Assembly: GCA_018857735.1 (NCBI GenBank)
Contig: JABMCL010003576.1
Span: forward strand, 518,501 to 582,500
Direction of reading: 5' to 3'
DNA: 64,000 bases
From: Alviniconcha marisindica
Taxonomy: Eukaryota; Mollusca; Gastropoda; Provannidae
The position numbers and the translations under genes are program-made. Below are positions 25,122 through 39,700 of this stretch, in pieces (positions within the stretch are counted from its first letter, which is position 1; each line of letters opens with the position of its first letter). The notes below the pieces were generated by a model, which searched no databases, was not told the DNA's origin, and saw only the letters and a program-made list of their open reading frames with translations.

Positions 25122-28100
25122 TTTTGTTTCGAGCCGCGAGAGTTGTCTGCTCCAGTCTCCAATTGTATGACTCAATGGAAAGACACCGGGGAGAACCTGT
25201 TAAAATTCTGTTATGATGTGATGATCTGTAGCTGATGCAGAAGTCTAGAGGGATAGGGCCTGGCGCTAGACATAACCAAAGTTTAAAGTCATACTACAAC
25301 AACCCACGTGGAGAACCACAGACATAGAATATGTCTGTGATGGAGAACTCAGAACAAGAATAAACAAAACAAAAGCCCTGGGAAGACCGAGAAAACACAA
25401 ATTAATTTAAGTAACGAGAAGGAAAAAGAAAAAAGAAAGAAAGGGAAAAAATTCAACTTAACAAATGGTTGAAAAAAGGAGCTAAACGACAGCCGTAAAC
25501 TGAGAACAAGAAACACTTACTGACTCGGTAAGATCTGCATTTAATTCAGTCACTGAGTAATACTGATAAGCTTTTTGTACGGCGCATTGTGCCCTAGATC
25601 TTGCGAGGGATCATGCGCCATAGAAATGTCCATTATTATTATTCAGTATTAGCAGTAGTAGTAGTTTCATAGTTACACCAAAAATCGGCTATACTGACTC
25701 AGTGCTCCGCAGGCGGAGATACTGCAGCAAGCCAGTGTAGTTCAGTCTGGGTTCCAGTCTTGGGTTGATCAGAACTGGAAACCCAGGCTACGATTCTGGC
25801 CGGTCCTCAGAAATGCGACAGGACTGAAGATGGCTTAGGTTTCACTTGTCCGATCCCCGATGGAATACGGTGCCATTGTGTGGGATCGGCCTCACCCCCA
25901 GAAGCGCCATTCAGTGACAAGCTTAAAAGCCGTACCGCAGCGCCGAAGAGCACGCTTCATCAAGGACTACTCTTCTCGGAGCCGGGATCAGAAGAAAAAT
26001 GAGCCCTTAAAATAGCTTGAAAGAACAGAACCCCTTAAAAGAGGAAAGCCTAAGAACAATTCTTTAAAATGCACAAGAACAATTAAGTCCTTAAAATACT
26101 ACTGGTGACAGTTTCTCTTATCATAGCATGGACTGGTTTCTTTCTAGGAGAGTTTCTATAAGTTTCTATTGTACGCCTCATGCTGGAGTCTTTTCATTGT
26201 AGGGAGTTTCTTTTTCTGCAACAACAACAACAACAACAAAAACGGGGGTGGGTTGAGAAAACGCTAGACTTGAAGTAAAGAAAATGAACATAACTGAGTG
26301 ATGTTGCAGTCCAAAGTAGAGGTGCCGAAAGTCCCATCACAGGTTCCACAAGGTCACAGCAGAGACGACAGCAGTAGGTCCTGAAATAAGGACAAACATG
26401 AAGGCTTCCCGTTAAACCATCATTGCAATAACTAAGGAACTTACAGACCAAAACAATGAATCGATTAATAACTTAATCGCTACAACATCCTCTGAACTAG
26501 AAGGTGCTTAACTGAGGCAGTGCAGAGGTAAAATGGGTGCCCACCACAGGTTCCAGAGGATACAACTTTGTCTGCAGGTGGTCACATTTTGGCCTTGAAA
26601 GTTTGCGCCTGCGTGTGTGGGAAGGGGTGTGGGGGTGTATGGATGTGAATGTGGGCCCTAAGTGATAGGATGAGTTAGTAATTAGATTTTAACGTCCAGT
26701 CAGATAGGATGAAGATAGTCTCTGCCACCCTCAACACTGTGACTGGCCTACTGCTCAATCTCATGTACCTTGTCGTCTGCTGGGAACATCACGTGACAAT
26801 CTTTGCCTGCTCGATTTGAATCATCTGTTCAATTTCACAATCCACTCAACTGTAACTGTTAAAACTGAATCGATAGGATAACCAAACCTCGGTTGGAGAA
26901 TAATGACTATTAGCATAGACTGTGTTACAAGATTACTGTTTTAGATGTTCTGTGTTTACGTGTATTGTTGGCCGGCTTCTCGGGGTTTGTCAGCAGGCTT
27001 ATGGATACACCGCGCGGAACAATGATATGAAATTCTTTGTCCTTTGCTTTCTGTAATGAAATTCTTTGTCCTTTGCTTTCTGTAACACTGTTAGCTAAGT
27101 GTTTTCTTTGTCCCGTGTTTGTCTGCGTCAGTAAAAAAAAGACAAGATGCGTATCATTATTATCTGACGGTGAAAAGAATGAATATGGGATTAATTCTTT
27201 GTGATCGTGAGCATTCAGCTGCACAGTGTAAAAACGCCGTCATCGAAGACTGAAGGGTTTGTTGTCATTTTACGCTCAAAGCTGGATCCATACCAGGATA
27301 AATAATGCACACAATAGGTTTCCTTCGTTTTCCCACCGCGGAATGAGAAATGCTTGTCGCATAAATTTTGTTGGAGCCAGCTATGATAAAAATTGACACA
27401 TCTCGTGTTCTTATTTCGTGGTAACCCATTCAGACCCATTGTGTAAGCTCTTTTTCTATATATAGCCCTGTCAGTTTCACCTCCTCAAATGTTATACAAT
27501 GGCATGGTATTGAGTGTATTGATAATATGTATCCGGTCTACACACATTCTCTCACACACAAGCACTGACACATACACAAACGTACAAACACTCACGCAAT
27601 AAAGAGGGACAGAACTGACAGGGGTAAATGTGGATATTCAGTTCCCGCAGTGACGTGCGTACTTTCCATCTCTAAGTATTCGCTTTTCACCTGCAGGAAA
27701 AGTGCGAATCTGCTGCAGCCACCGTGAAACTGGTCCAGGAATGTCCAGTATAGAATTCTTCTTCCTGTGAAGTGACCGCAGTCATCGTGTTGGTTATTTT
27801 GTCACTTTACGTAGGGTCAGCAGCGCAAGTTGACCCACTCCTTGCATATTGCTCCGTTTCGACTTGGCATGATTTTCTTCTTTTTATACTTTTCAAACCA
27901 AAAACGCTTGCTTGACAGTCTCTACCATTTTAGTCTGCAATTTTGTGTCAGTTGTGAACGGACTCCGTGCACAGGGCGCACGACAAATGTGTGGTTCTAG
28001 ACATTGCGCAGTTCAGTTGAATTCAGTGTGCAGTTCAGATCCACTCTGTAGTAGGCCTCGGGGTCAAAGTTTGCATGTAGATTTACAATAACATTATCTT

Positions 28101-29522
28101 AACTGTCATCACTATATTGCATGTCACACACAACCCGCGTGGTTTCTTGCAAAGGAGCTACACCATACAAATGTAGCACACGTGTGCGCATACACACATA
28201 CACACGCACGAACATTGCAGTCTGACTCCATGCGAAGAGAAGTGAGAGGAAGAAAGAGGGAGAGTGAGAGAGAAAGAGAGAAGAGAGAGGGAGAGAGAAA
28301 AAGAGAGAGTGTATGTATATGCGTGTAGGTGGTGGGGCCCGATGAAACAGCAAAAGAAACCAAGCATTTGGATACAGTTTACATGCACCGTTCATTCTTT
28401 CGTCTCATTTTAGTTGACAAAACAGGTCAATACTGAACTTTTGGTCATCAGTTTACACCACAACGGCTACAGATGTTGTGATAACATTACAAAGGCCAAA
28501 GGCCTACCGCATTTTGTGATATTTCCCCCGTTTTCTTGCCGTTAAAACTGAGTCTGTTTCAGTCAACGTTCTCATGCACTGTGGCACGAGTTGATGATGT
28601 TGAATAACTTAAAGAATACAAAACTTCTGTCGGGCATTTTGGCTGCTCGAGGAAATGTCAGAATGACGGAGATTATTCTGACAATCACTCAATGTGTGTG
28701 TGTGTGCGTGGGAGTGGGTGGGTGCGGGGGGTGGGGAGGTGGGGGGAGAGCGTGTGTCAGCATGCGGGGGGCGGGGGTGTAATGATGGCTACCATCTTTC
28801 CAAAACGTTGATTTTCAACACACAGGATGAAAAATCTTGTCAAAAACTGCTGACGATATGTGTATTTTAAATTCCATTCCTATCCACAGGGCCATCGGGG
28901 CCCCAGCCTAGATTCAAACCCACAGACTCTTGATCCCGAATATAAAGTCTGAACCAAACCCAGACTTCTCATGGCCAGAGAGAGACACCTTTGCCAATCA
29001 TCCTATTGTGCAAATTGTTAAAAACAACAACAACCACATTACATCAACGTTACAAGTTGAAATCTGAACAAGTTCATTACAATGAGGTATTATCCAACAA
29101 TATGGTTGAGGATTATGTCAAGAAAAAGATTGCTGTGTCATCACGATAACCACATGGGAAATAGCACAGAACAGTGTAACAGTCTTGTTGGTGATAGAAT
29201 ATAAGAGAACAACACACAGAACACAAGTTTGATTCAGTTTGTGATGTATTCAAAAAATGACCACATACAGGAATTCTTTTCTCTTCTCTAACACACACAC
29301 CCATGCATGCATGCACACAAACACATTCATATGCACTCACTCTCAAACACATACACATGCCTGCACATATACATGTATGTACAGCACCTGCACCCACACA
29401 CTCACATCTGCATACATATAAATGCATCTACAACACCTGTACACACACACACCTGCACCCACACATGCATGTACGACACACACACACATTCTGTCTCTCT
29501 GTGACACTTCCTCTCATCCAGG
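25122..29522. other. Intergenic between PPWD1 and PPIE
   Basis: No gene is seen. It contains a SINE-like tail at about 25545-25650 (catgcgccatagaaatgtcc then an ATT run), an unassigned structured stretch at 25680-26010, a 30-bp direct duplication at 27030-27090 (aaattctttgtcctttgctt), an AG-rich stretch at 28240-28310 and TG/G-rich sequence at 28690-28780. There are no minisatellites like those in the introns. The PPWD1 promoter must lie in the right part of 25122-25300. No TATA box is obvious. Confidence 0.5.
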
Positions 29523-32417
29523 TCAAACTAACTCTCCACAGTTTGCGATAGTGACTTTGGTTGTGGGTTTTCCTGCTTTGGTTCCGCACGCCTGTGGGGA
29601 AACAAACAAACAAAAATATCAGTTCTAAACCTGCATCAAAAATCTACTTGGTCTTGACACTGAATGGAAGGAGTAAAATGGGTATTAAAATAAACAAGAG
29701 GATTAGCTGAAATTGAGACATAACAGAAGGCCATGTTAAACATCTTATAATGATCATCTTACACCTTTGTTAATCCTTAAAAGTTCATTAACAGAATTAC
29801 CAGGACAGATATACTTCTGTCAGGTAATGTAAGTAGCAGAGAAGCAATCACACCTGAAATTATGAGCTGGTTTGGCCTACTGGTAAGGCGTTAGGCTGGT
29901 AAGCAGAGGGACCTCAGTTTGGTTTTCCTCTTTGGCTTTCCTCTCTCTTGAAAAAGGTTGTGGTCTATGGACACTGGTCTTGTGACTCTGTTCTTTACAA
30001 TTAAACATTAAAATGGCACCCATTGCTGCCCAGCTTAAAGCCCATTCTTAACTGGGCGAATGTTTGTTCGCTGAACATACTTCGGACAGTTCGATGAACT
30101 ATGATTTGTTTCTTAATTGAACTTTTAGTTTGCCGAACATGGTTTGGACAGTTCAAAGAATTTACTTGTTCTCAAGTGGCTTGTAATGAGATACAAGCTT
30201 CAGCCCAAACTTGCAGCAGATGCGCAGCAGACAGCATGATCGAAAATGTAGGCTAAAGTCATCAAGTCTAGTCAATATACTTTAATCATCCCTCACAGGG
30301 TAATTCAACTAACTACTATCTCATTCTGGGTCCCGAGACAAGGCTGCGCCTCCCACAAGTCAACAAATAAACAAATTCCCTCCGAAGTGAGTGAAGAACC
30401 TAGCGACACCATCATCCATTTTTATTTTTCTTCATCCACAGGAGAGCTCTGCTCTCAGCCAATCAGAGGCAATGTTCGTTGAATAGGGCGAATGTTCCCA
30501 GAACATGTTGAGCGAAGCTTTTTGGACCCCGAATATAGCTTCGACAAATACTTCCAACTAGGTTCGCGAAGAAAGGTTCGCCCAATTAAGAACCAACTAG
30601 GTTTGTGAACAAACATTCACCCAATTAAGAACGGGCTTAACGCAGGAGTCATTCTGGTGGTGACTGTCCGTGATAGGCACAGCTTCCCTCTTCCCCCACC
30701 TCCTGGGATCTCAGTCCCCACTAGTACCTCTTCGGAGACAACTCGGCATTAAACCAGTTTAAACCAACCAACCAACAACACCTTAAGTATCACCCGTAGG
30801 AAGCACTTTAGTCAGCTTTCTGCCCTACAGCATTCTGGGCTTGTTTAGCGATGAAGCACTTAAAACATTTTCTTCTTATACTCACCTCCATTTTGCGGAC
30901 CACATCCATGCCTTCAATCACTCGCCCGAACACAACATGCTTTCCGTCTAACCTGTAACACCCAAGTTAAACAGGCATGGAATAGTCTTGAAATTGCACT
31001 GATAAATCCCTTGCTTACATAACAGTAGCATGTGTAGGATTTCTCACTCCAAAAAATTACTGGCTTCAGTTCAGACAACTGTTTGAAAAATCACACGAAT
31101 GACCAACATGCATAATAAATAAACAACTAATAAATAAACACACCCAAACAGTCTTTTACCAAAATAATTCTCTTTTCTCTCTCACATATACACCCACAAA
31201 ACCACACTCTCTCTAACCCACACAGTGACACACATACAACAGTGACACCCCTTCTCTGCCCTCTGACATCCAAAGATACAACAGTGACACTCTTTCTCTG
31301 CCTTCTGACATCCAACAACACTCTCTCCAACCCACACAGTGACACACATATATCAGTGACACTCCTCTCTCCCCTCTGACATCCAACAACACTCTCTCCA
31401 ACCCACACAGTGACACACATACAACAGTGACACTCCTCTCTCCCCTCTGACATGCAGTCAAACTCTCTACAGTTTGCAACAGCCACTGAAAACGTTTCCT
31501 GCCTTTGGTTCCACGTGCCTGTGACCTTAATTTATCAACTGTGGGTTCAAGATGCTGAACAACAGCATGCTTTCCACCTAACCTGCAGCAACAGCACAAC
31601 AAGCCACAGGCCTCTCTTCTTCACCGCACCCAAAGAACTGGTCCCACTAAAGCCAACCAAGTTGATGGACCTACTCTTAAGGACTGAGGATGTACTTTTG
31701 TTGTCTGCTTGACTTTGGTAGTGTTTGTGTACCTTGTATTTACTCATGTGCCAGGTGAGAGTCACCGCAGGTAATTCAGGGCTGCATCATTGTGTTCATG
31801 TGATGGCTTTTGGGTGCTCATTAACTCCCTTGTTTGTGGATTCCACCCAGCTGAGATTAAGGATAGACGGACAACTGGGTTTTAATGCCCTGTCAAGCCT
31901 GACGGTATGAGGGGAGCAGAAAGATGGGTTACCATCCAAGCAGGTGTTTGAACCTCAAACCTCTTCATCCTGAGTACACTGTTTGAAACACCAGTCCCAC
32001 ATGCTGTGCGCACAATAACTCTACCAGTAATTACAAAGCTTGTGACTGAAGGATCAAACTGTTCTTGGCACATACGTACCAGTCTGTCTTGGCTGTGGTG
32101 AGGAAGAACTGGGAACCGTTGGTGTTGGGGCCGGAGTTGGCCATGGACAGATCCCCTGCAACAGAAACAGGGACAGCTCACCACACATCTTGTCATACTT
32201 TTGTGAAGGAAACTCTTAACAGCAAAGCTGCCCCCCCCCCCCCCCCCCCCCCCACTCCAATGCAGACAGCTGTATAAGACCTTTGTAGTGACAGTATCTT
32301 TAAAATGAAGAAGATATCTGCAAGAGGGAAGAAGTTGTGGTATCTGCTTGTATCCAAATTTGGCTCTGTTAGTTCTTTCTTTGTTGTGTATTGTATTGCC
32401 CCATAAGTTCTTTTCTG

Positions 32418-32472
<55 letters not shown>

Positions 32473-34045
32473 CGCGCATGTGTTTATGTGTGTGTGTTCA
32501 TGCTTGAGTGTGTGTTTATGTGTGTAAACTAAAACACATCATGGACTTAAGAAATGTTATGCACTGGCCATAGTCAGATAGTGACTGATTTGTTGTGCAA
32601 CAACCATAGCGACTGATTTATGCAACAGCTGTAGTGAGAGAATCTATTTGTCCTTCAAACATTATTATTCATCACACTAAAGTACCCAGCCAAACACAAT
32701 GCAATAACACACTCACCTGCTGCTGTATGTAACAACTTGAAGTTTTCATCCTCAAATTTCTTGCCGTAGATAGATTTGCCACCAGTGCCATTGTGGTTTG
32801 TGAAGTCACCCCCTTGACACATCTGATAGCAGCAGTTAAGGCTCTACACAAGTACGGGGGAACACAACAGGTGAAGTATACATTGCTCTCTTTTACACAC
32901 ACACTCTCACAAGCACACACATTCTCTCTCAAACACACATACACACAAATACATGCACACCCACCCACTCAATCTCTCTTTCTCTCTCACTCATGGACAC
33001 ACTCTCTCAAGTTAGTTTTTGGAAATGAACATCCAGTAAACTGCACAGGGTCACCTCAGAATGAATGACACATTCAAAATTCTTTTACAGTTAGTTCAAA
33101 ACACGTCACCAAACCATAAGCAAAAGGCTGGACCACAGCTCCAGACACAACACAGTCAGCAGCAAATGCAACTCTCTCTTTCTCAAACACGTATGCATGC
33201 ACACACACACACCTTCACACAGAAGTCCCTGAGCCATGAATAACTGCCACTTAAAGTTGCTAATTATAAATATTCCCAACCACACGCTCACAAAAGCACG
33301 CACACTTCCTCCTCTCCGGTACACTAATTACATATCTGTTTTAGCTGAATACACACATGCAGATGTGCACACTACAGAATGTAAAAAATAAATTAAAATG
33401 TTTTGAATGTGAGTTTTCCTGGACATTCATGACAAACCAAGGATACAAACTGGGGGATGATTCTGTGGAAAGAGCTCTCTCTGAACCCATAGCCCTTCTC
33501 GTGGGTACAAAGGCATCGAAAATTTTCTGCAGACACAGGAATAAAAGAGATCATGATCATCCACAAGCTCACTCATCCACTCCAGCGCCAGCTCTTTTTT
33601 TTTTAGCACAACTCCAATGTTCTGCAACAAAGCCTGTACAATCAGCACACTCAAACAGCATGCATATTTAAATGATTACATCCTTTTTCCAGCCACACTG
33701 CAACACTGATGTGATTTACCCACCTCAATGATCATGCAGAGAGGTTAAGCTAACCCCAAACTGTTCTTTTTGAGAACTTTGCTCCATATAAGAATACATG
33801 AAGATGCAGGTGCCAAGCCTGACAAGGTACAGACAAAAGGGGAAGCAGCTTGGCATGGTTGTCATGTCAATGTCCTGTGGGCAGGGGATGCCACAGACCA
33901 CAGAAATGAACAGAACATTTTGTTCTCCTGCTTCTAAGTTCTAGGACGATCAGACAGTTTAGTCTTTTTCATCAGTCTATAACTGATGTCCCATGCCAAA
34001 GTATTTCCCTGTCTGTAACACACATGCAAGAATATGCATACACAC

Positions 34046-34076
<31 letters not shown>

Positions 34077-36526
34077 GCAGACACCGAGACACATACCTAG
34101 AAGATTTGCTGTTTGGGGCACTATATCAGTCCGGAGCCCGCCAAGCCACACACATCCCCCCTCCCCCTGATTTTACACATTTTTCTCTCTTAGTCTCACC
34201 TGCTGTTTTGGGCACCACATCAGCCCGGAGCTCCATGACAAGGCGACCTGCAGCGCGGTTTGCAATCTTGATGTCCATGTACACCTGGGGGTTGCTAGCC
34301 GGTCGTGCCTTCTTTGCTGGCACTGCCTCCGTACCAGCCTGCAAAACATCACAATTTTACTAACGTCAGTTGCAAAACACTGTGGATTAACTGACATCAC
34401 CCTGCAAAACACTGTGGTGTAACTGACATCAGTTGCAAAATACTGGGGATTAACTGACATCAGCCAGAAAAACACTGGGATTTTATTGACATCAATTGCA
34501 AAACACTGGGGCTTAACTGACATCAATTGCAAAACACTGAGGCTTAACTGACATCAGTTGCAAAACACTACGGCTTAACTGACATCAGCCTGCAAAACAC
34601 TGGGGTATAACTGACATCAGCCTGCAAAACACTGGGGTTTAACTGATACCAGCCTGCAAAACATTGGGGCTTAACTGACATCAGCCTGCAAAACACTGGG
34701 GTTTAACTGACATCAGCCTGCAAAACACTGGGGCTTAAATGGCATCAGTAGCAAAACATTGGGGCTTAACTGATACCAGCCTGCAAAACACTGGGGCTTA
34801 ATTTGGCATGAGCCCATAAAACATTAAATACACATTTCAGTGCAGTGGAACCCGTTTTCACCCCCCACCCCCCCAATAAAAATCCAGTAAAGGTGGTCTT
34901 AAAAGCAGGGAGGTATCGGATCCAGGCTATTTCACACCAGGTGTTTCGTGCGGCAGTGTTTCCAACACTGAACAAATTTCATTCAGGATCCATATTCTCC
35001 TACAGGAACACACAGACTTTGTTCATAAATCCACCATCTGGTGCTGCATGTATTCTGTGGCTGTGTAGAGGGTCAAGCTTGCTTACTTCAGCACCATCTT
35101 CAGCTGGCCTCTTGGTGGAGGCATCCTCTCCGTCTCCTTCTCCCTCCTCTGCTGTCTCCAGAGTTTCTCCTGCATGACTCTGCAGCCAGTTATCATCGGC
35201 CCACACTGCAACACAAAGACAGCCATATACTCTGTGAGCCTCTGCAGCCAGTTATCATCTGCCCACACTGCAACACAAAGACAGCCATATACTCTGTGAG
35301 CTTCTGCAGCCACTTATCATCTGCCCACACTGCAACACAAAGACAGCCATATGCTCTGTGTATTTCTGCAGCCAGTTATCATCTGCCCACACTGCAACAC
35401 AAAGACAGCCATATGCTCTGTGTATTTCTGCAGCCAGTTATCATCTGCCCACACTGCAACACAAAGACAGCCATATATTCTGTGTACTTCTGCAGCCAGT
35501 TATCATCTGCCCACACTCAACACAAAGACAGCCATATTCTCTGTGCGTGTTTCTGCAGCCATTTATCATCTGCTTACACTGCAACACAAAGACAGCCATA
35601 TACTCTGTGTGCTGTTTCACTTGCAACTTTCCAGTTGTCATTTGGAAACGATGTGTGTGTGTAAATATGTCTTGCATATGCATGCGTAAATGTGTGTGTG
35701 TGTGTGTGTGCATACATGTGTGCGTATGTGTGCATATGTTCTGGAAACATTCAACATTTTCTGAAAACCAAAACATCTGAAATGTTAAAGGAGCTTATTA
35801 TACAATAATCACATCACAAATGACAAATACAAAGAAGAGATGCTTTCCAGGAAACATAATATTTATAACACACACTGGCACATGAAAAAGAAGAAGATGC
35901 CTAATGGGAAACACAAAAAGGTACATGACAAAATAACAAGTATAGTGAAGAGCAAAGACAGTTTTTAACATGTAATATTGATGACGTGCACCAAAAAAGA
36001 GAAAAGCAGTTAATTTCTACAGCACTCAAATCATGACACAATCTTCCACACACAAGAGCCAAAATTCATGATGAGAGTTACTGTTTTAAACTGTCACCCA
36101 CCTGCTCTGGAAGCTCCCTCTCGGACCTTCATCGGCTTAGCCAGGTTGACACGAATTGTGCGGCCAAACAGCTCAGACTCATTCTGATACAAAAACAGAC
36201 ACAATGTTGTAATAATTCTGGACTAAATGGCGTGCAACACTTTGGCTATATCCCTCCAGTGCCCCAAAGCACAGACGACTCATATTTCTTCTCCCTGTCA
36301 ATCACTCAGACGGAAACCAACTAGCTTAGTGGCAAAGCTAGAGAAAAAGGGGGGGGGGGGGGGGGGGGGGGGGAGGGAGTAAGAGACTCAAAGGGAAATA
36401 ATTTGTTGTTGTTGAGAAAGCATTGGTATTTCACTAACTGTAATGTCTTTTTAAGTGGGTGATTGGTGTGCATGTTTCCTTGTGTAGGTGCGAGTATGTA
36501 TATATGTATAGTCCTTGTGTAGGTGT

Positions 36527-36589
<63 letters not shown>

Positions 36590-36724
36590 AAACAGTCTGT
36601 GTGTGTGCGTGTATATACATATATATGTATGTATAAAGTCCTTGTGTAGGTGAGTATGATAGTATAATAGTCCTTGTGTAGGTTGAGTATATGTGCATAC
36701 ATAGTCCTTGTAGAGTAATATATA

Positions 36725-36782
<58 letters not shown>

Positions 36783-39700
36783 TAAATATATGTGATTGTG
36801 TAGGTGCGAGTATGTACATGTTTAAATAGTCCTTGTGTAGGTGTGAGTATGTATAACTAGTCATTGTTTGCCAGGTGATTATGTTTATAGTAGAATTAAG
36901 TTGTTTGTACAGCACAATTACTAGAATTAGTAACTTGTGTTTGAGACTGGCCCTTTATAAGAACTATCTATGATTAGTAGTACTATCTATTTTGTTTGTT
37001 TGGGTCATTACTCACCATGTTGTCGATGGCAGCAGCAGCATCCTGAAATTAAAAACAAGAATATTTGAAAGGGTCACATGACCAGTTCAGCCAGGAAGCA
37101 ACAGGTCTTTTGGGAAATCAATACGTCCAAAATTTAGCATTGACCAAATGTTACAAAATATCTTTTTAACTGCAAAATGGCAAACTGTTCTACACACACA
37201 CACACACACACACAAAAAAAAACTATATGTAACCAAATCCAAACAAAGCACAAAACACCCAAATACACTGAATATGTCACTATCACTGTATCAGACAGGC
37301 TGCTACCTCATGGAAGTCAGTTAAAATGAAAGTGCAGACTCATTCTCCTGAACTCACCTCAGCCAGTTCAAATTCAATGAAAGCGAACCCTCTGTGTTTT
37401 TCTGGGAGAAAAAGAAAGAAAACAAGTTCTAATAAGAATAAGAATGCATTTGCCATTACCAATACCATGTTTTAATGCACAATCTTTATTAATGAAAGCA
37501 CCACCATAACAGTTGTAACAGAGTAGTGTCAGATTTAGATATATATATATATATAAACACCCTCTGCCTGACCACCATGGCGTTTTGTCATGCCAGCACC
37601 TCCTTGGAGACAAAGTGACGTTAATGACTAAACAACTTACAACAACAGATTCCTACTGACTTTGGCCCCAAGCAGATGTCACTGACAATGTCGTTACTGG
37701 CATCTTTTGTCTCTAGCCAGAGTGTTGGGTCTAACTCTAAAGCAAAATACTGTGTTAAGAGTCCCATGTCGGGACTGATGAAAAATATTGATGAAATTCC
37801 CAAACTAAGAATGAAGCAGCTGGAGTGGCAGATGACACTGCACTTGTAATGTACAGTATACACATGTATGACAATACTGGCAGATGACACAGCACTTGTA
37901 TCATGTACACATGTGTAATGTATGACAGTACTGGCATATGACACTGCATTTGTAATGTATGCATGACTACACTGGCAGATGACACTGCACTTGTAATTTT
38001 GTATGATACATGTACGCATGTGTAGTGTATCACTATACTGGCTGGTAACATTGTACTTGTAATGTACATACACGCATGTATATAATGTATGACAATATTG
38101 GCACTTAACACTGCATTTTGTAATGTATGTACACATATCATATGTAATGTATGACTATACTGGCAGATGACACTATGTAATGTATGACTCTGACTGTAAT
38201 GTATGTACACATATTACATAATGTATGACTCTGACTGTAATGTAATATTGGTGTACACACTAGTGACATATGACCATGCCTGTATGTGCAGGTGTGGGAA
38301 AATAGTTGCATATACTACCTTCTACCCAAACATTAGATGAACCTCATGGTTTTACTTTAGCTGAGAAATGATGATGTGACACTGACTGTGTCAAGGACAA
38401 ACAAGCTGCAAATGCATTCGAAAATGACCAAACTAAAGAAGAGAGAGAAAACAAAAAAAAACACCCACAACCTTGCCTAAACCTGCCACCTGGCAATGAC
38501 ATTCAAATAATTGTACAAGAAGGACAGTTTTCTTCTTTTTTTCTTGTCATTTAATGCTGTCAAATTTGACGACAATGTAAGGTAACAATAACTTGAATAA
38601 GTAGGGTTTGTCCAATACAACATGACCATGTATGTTAAAACTGACTTTTTATTATAGTTTTAAGTAAGCAATACTTCCACTACAATTATGTTAGTAATGA
38701 TAGTAACACTAATAGTGATGACATTTTTCAGCTAACAAAAGTAACACTAACACTAACAGAGCCAATTTTGCGGGTGATTGATAATTCATTAATCATGAGG
38801 AATCTACAAAAATGAAAAATGCTAGAAATGTACCACATGTTTGCTACTGGTAGAGGTGACCAGCCCAGTGACATACATTATCATACTATTTTTTAATACT
38901 GTACCTGATAACAGTTAACAATAACTTTTTTAACCATAAATCAGAGGCATAAAACTGTTAAAAGTCTGTGCATACCCGTTTCATAATCAAGAGGAATCTG
39001 GACATCTACTATATCTCCAAAAGGTAGAAAGGCTGCATGTAGCACTTTGTCATCAACCTCCTCAGCCAATCCTCCTGAAGGAAAACAAAACATTGTATAA
39101 AACTTAACACAAACTGTGTTCAGCATCAGCAGCTCCACAATGCAGGACTCATGCTGCATCTAGACTGGAAAGTAGAATTTTATTGATCAGCTTCATTTAT
39201 CTTTATTAAATGCCTTTTATTAGTTTTAAAGCACAAGTGGCAATAAAGATATACTGCATCTGGGTAGGTACTGGCATACTTCTGACAGGGACACAACCAG
39301 GTTCTATATTGCTGCTTATAATGTGTTATATACAAGTTATAGGCGTGCAGTGTACGGTCTATGTTAATAGTTCTTCACATGTGTAGACCCATGGAATACA
39401 GATTTACACTTGTATTAGAAACAGATTTGTACTCTTTGGCTCTAAGCAGTGAATGCCTTATGACACAATCAGCTGGTGGGTTCTGGATCTGGATTGTTTA
39501 CATTGCAGCAAACCAATGACGGACATCAATGCAAAGAACAAGGGTGAGCATCGCAGAGCAGTACTTTTTCACAAGTAAAAAAACCAACAACAAAACTACA
39601 CACATAAAAAAATTGTTTATCATGATTCACGTTTATAAATATATATATATATGTGTGTGTGTACAGTGCTGTGGGTTGAAGTTGGAGACCTGGACACTAT

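Noticed and set aside
36451..36915. 154-codon minus-strand frame rich in Tyr and Ile
   Set aside because: Translation of TA microsatellites.
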